This document shows, in pieces, positions 61,764-64,000 of a stretch of DNA of 64,000 bases (its first letter is position 1; each line of letters opens with the position of its first letter). A program made the position numbers and the translations under genes. Source of the stretch: Haloplasma contractile (GTDB taxonomy: Bacteria; Bacillota_I; Bacilli_A; Haloplasmatales; Haloplasmataceae); assembly GCA_016841945.1 (NCBI GenBank), contig JAENYC010000006.1, positions 1 to 64,000 of the forward strand. Direction: 5' to 3'. The notes under the pieces were generated by a model. The model ran no database searches, was not told the DNA's origin, and saw only the letters and a list, made by a program, of their open reading frames with translations.

Positions 61764-64000
61764 TTAATAATTATTTCTTTTACAAACTATTTTATCAAAT
61801 ATTAATAATAATTGTGGTAACAGAAATATCACCATTATAAATGATATTAAAGCACCTCTTCCGATTAGAATACCTAAGCTTGAAATTGAAGATATAGATG
61901 ATATCGAACCGACTGTAAAACCTGATACAATTAGAATTCCAGCAGAGGTTAAAATGATTGGAATAGAAACCTGTATGGTTTCTTTAACCGCATTGAACTT
62001 ATTGTTTTCTTTTCTAAATTCACGGTAACGTTCTGTTAAGACAATAGCATAATCAATAGTTGCTCCCATCTGTATTGCTGTTACGATAATATAACCGATA
62101 AAGACAATGGAGGTATTGGTGATATTGGCAAATGAGAAGTTAATCCAGATAGAACCTTGAATGATGAGTACCAACAGGATAGGGACAATAAATGATCTAA
62201 ATGTAATAATTAAGATAAACAGTATGGAGATAATGGTTATGAAGTTGACATTAAACACATCATGATTAAAAGATGCTTTGATGTCAAGGATATTTGATGA
62301 ATCTCCGAGTACATAATATTCATCGTAAAACTGATTCAAATCTGTTCTTAGTGATTTGACCAAATTCAGCGCTTTTTCATCATCGATATTCAGATTAATA
62401 TTAAAAAATATCCTCGCATATTCATCACTCTCAAAATTATTAAAAGCCGTACTCATGAGTTCTTTTGTATGTATAATTTTCTCTTTTTGCGCTTCATTTA
62501 GTTCCAATGTTTCTTTCTTATCATACATATAATTGATAATGTCTTTGAATACAAAATCATTATCCTGATAAGCATAATAAAGCACTGTTGTTTCATTTCC
62601 ATTCATTCCCAATAATGATGAGAATGTTTCTGTATCTAAACGGTCGTTCTTATGATTGATAAAATTGAGTGCTTGTGTAATGTCTAATATTTCTGTTTCT
62701 GATAACGCCAATAATGCATCGTTATCTTTCATAAACAATAGTAAATCATTCAGATTGATTGAGTTTGTCTCAATATCTAAATAATCGCCGTAATATGCAT
62801 AAATTCCGTATGCGAGATGATGACTAATATTTAATAAACGAGCGAATGTATCTGCATCTGTTTGATTGTCTTTATAATCGAATAAGTCGTTTATCTGACT
62901 GATTTTTGTTTTTTGTGAGTGATCAAATTGTAAATCTTCTGCATTGTGATTTATAAACTGTATCATATTATTTAATATAAATGAACTTGGTGTAAAGCCA
63001 AGACTTTCTGCATAATAGGTATATATACCATATCCATTTATGAGTTCAATATTAAATACATTGGAAAAATCATTTGGACTAACAGCGTTGTTATTCATTA
63101 ATAGATGAACAGTATTGAGACTATCTCTTTCTTCATCTGTTAAACTGAGTAAAAATAAATGATTCTGCATAAAAGAGATCATTGAATGTGCCACAATCAC
63201 ATCTTCATTCGTTCCGTTTAACTGGTTGTACAAATTATATAGTCTTGTAGCATCGGTTTCTGTGATATCAAGAAATTGTGCATACTGACTGGCTGTCATG
63301 GGTATATCTTTGTTGTTTATGATGTTTAATGCATTTGTAACTTTTTCGATTTGAGTTTGGTCGAGTCCTAACTCAACTTGATGATGATTCATATACTGAA
63401 CGATATCAGCGATTCCATAGGTTATGTTTTGTATGTCATAAATACAGTTGATGAAATAGGCCTCTTCCTGAGTTATTTCTATAAGATTTCCTAAGGTATG
63501 ATACTCTATATTTTGATGACTTAAATCAAGTAATGATTTTAATTGTAAAATCGTTGCTTGTTCTTCTTCACTTAATCCAAGGGATTCTCCGTTAACTGTA
63601 AGGAATGAGATTAAAGTGTAAGTGGTATATGTACTGAACCCTTGAGATGCATCATATATCATATAAATCATATCCGTATTATCCTTAGGTATTTCAAAGA
63701 GATCTGAAAATAAATCGGAACTGATTTCTTGGTTTGCTTTTTCTATTAGGTTTTTAATCGCATTGATTTGCATCACCTGTTCAGATGATAATCCTAGTTC
63801 ATCAGCCTGATGATGGATAAAATTAATCATGGTGTCAAATTGTATTACTTCAGTATCAATTCCCAGACTTTTAGCGTAGTAAGCATAGATGCCGTATGCA
63901 CTTTTTAAATCAATACCAGCCTTTTCACTAAATGCTTCTACATCTAATTGATCCCTTAATCCAAGGGGTTCAATACCACTTGCATTGTTAACATAAGGAT
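61764..64000 (-). CDS. MMPL/RND-type membrane protein with tandem helical repeats (partial, runs off window)
   Basis: The frame stays open to the window edge (upstream residues read LDVEAFSEKAGIDLKSAYGI and so on), so at least 745 residues are seen and the true start is beyond 64000. The C-terminal 190 residues are an MMPL/RND membrane domain with about five helices. It includes MGATIDYAIVLTERYREF, which carries the family Asp used for proton coupling, and VSIPIILTSAGILIVSGF. The exposed part preceding it consists of about seven units of roughly 70 residues, each with a helix like NMIQFINH, LxL, then KxLxxx and F-x-x-L-F-x-I. Likely exports a lipid or peptide; the repeat arms are not usual for the family. 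Confidence 0.8.
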   Translation of the reverse strand, partial: PYVNNASGIEPLGLRDQLDVEAFSEKAGIDLKSAYGIYAYYAKSLGIDTEVIQFDTMINFIHHQADELGLSSEQVMQINAIKNLIEKANQEISSDLFSDLFEIPKDNTDMIYMIYDASQGFSTYTTYTLISFLTVNGESLGLSEEEQATILQLKSLLDLSHQNIEYHTLGNLIEITQEEAYFINCIYDIQNITYGIADIVQYMNHHQVELGLDQTQIEKVTNALNIINNKDIPMTASQYAQFLDITETDATRLYNLYNQLNGTNEDVIVAHSMISFMQNHLFLLSLTDEERDSLNTVHLLMNNNAVSPNDFSNVFNIELINGYGIYTYYAESLGFTPSSFILNNMIQFINHNAEDLQFDHSQKTKISQINDLFDYKDNQTDADTFARLLNISHHLAYGIYAYYGDYLDIETNSINLNDLLLFMKDNDALLALSETEILDITQALNFINHKNDRLDTETFSSLLGMNGNETTVLYYAYQDNDFVFKDIINYMYDKKETLELNEAQKEKIIHTKELMSTAFNNFESDEYARIFFNINLNIDDEKALNLVKSLRTDLNQFYDEYYVLGDSSNILDIKASFNHDVFNVNFITIISILFILIITFRSFIVPILLVLIIQGSIWINFSFANITNTSIVFIGYIIVTAIQMGATIDYAIVLTERYREFRKENNKFNAVKETIQVSIPIILTSAGILIVSGFTVGSISSISSISSLGILIGRGALISFIMVIFLLPQLLLIFDKIVCKRNNY

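Noticed and set aside
1-64000. Mycoplasma-type code with TGA as Trp
   Set aside because: TGA ends several conserved genes at the expected length (for example the L,D-transpeptidase and hypC), and conserved Trp positions use TGG.
1-64000. tRNA or rRNA genes
   Set aside because: No cloverleaf with a GTTCGA-type arm or rRNA core was recognised by eye; a tRNAscan search would settle it.

Overview
The window is strongly AT-rich chromosomal DNA from a low-G+C member of the Bacillota. Genes use the standard bacterial code: TGA is used as a stop, TGG encodes Trp, and most starts carry a clear GGAGG-type ribosome binding site. An alpha/beta-type small acid-soluble spore protein, a neighbouring Asn/Gln-rich spore-core-like protein and a SpoIID/LysM protein point to an endospore-forming lineage. 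The combination suggests something near Turicibacter or Haloplasma, but that placement is inference.

Positions 1-31,200 are mostly housekeeping and envelope genes. They include a DUF5667-type secreted coiled-coil protein, an L,D-transpeptidase that appears to start at ATT, lipoprotein signal peptidase, threonine aldolase, two fused ATPase/permease ABC proteins, RDD and DegV proteins, several GNAT acetyltransferases, Hsp20, a Cof-type phosphatase, CvfB, CorA with an upstream leader ORF, a TetR-controlled ABC-2 exporter, a cyanophycinase-like peptidase, SpoIID/LysM, HutP, a TrpXYZ-like ABC importer, two spore-protein genes and a three-gene set of 2-hydroxyacyl-CoA dehydratase activase-like proteins.

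Positions 31,200-38,754 are one compact operon. It encodes a cytoplasmic [NiFe] hydrogenase (small and large subunits), its endopeptidase and the maturation proteins HypA-like, HypF, HypC, HypD and HypE. HypB and any dedicated electron-transfer subunit are absent, and the HypA-like protein lacks the zinc-binding half. A glmS ribozyme follows (38,819-38,989), enclosed in an extra 10-bp helix, and then glmS.

Downstream of glmS the character changes. Positions 40,956 to about 61,500 look like an accessory island dominated by ABC exporters paired with small secreted or anchored proteins. It holds two decayed copies of the 5' part of tnsA, the Tn7 endonuclease gene, in the orientation expected for Tn7-like elements using the classical attTn7 site after glmS. 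It also holds spaced repeats that could be transposase binding sites, a complete ISL3-family element with an 8-bp target duplication and a frameshifted transposase, and a solo relic of another ISL3 end. Two very large fused ABC proteins come next. A 5.3-kb module follows (TPR-type XRE regulator, anchored protein, ABC exporter, subtilase), bracketed by an 85-bp direct duplication of the end of an ABC ATPase gene. A reverse-strand ABC operon follows that. The window ends inside an MMPL/RND-type membrane protein whose exposed part is built from tandem helical repeats.

The best candidates for something new are the glmS-linked island with its recurring secreted-protein plus ABC modules, the regulator/subtilase module with matching palindromes, and the minimal hydrogenase locus. 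No CRISPR array, rRNA or tRNA gene was recognised by eye.
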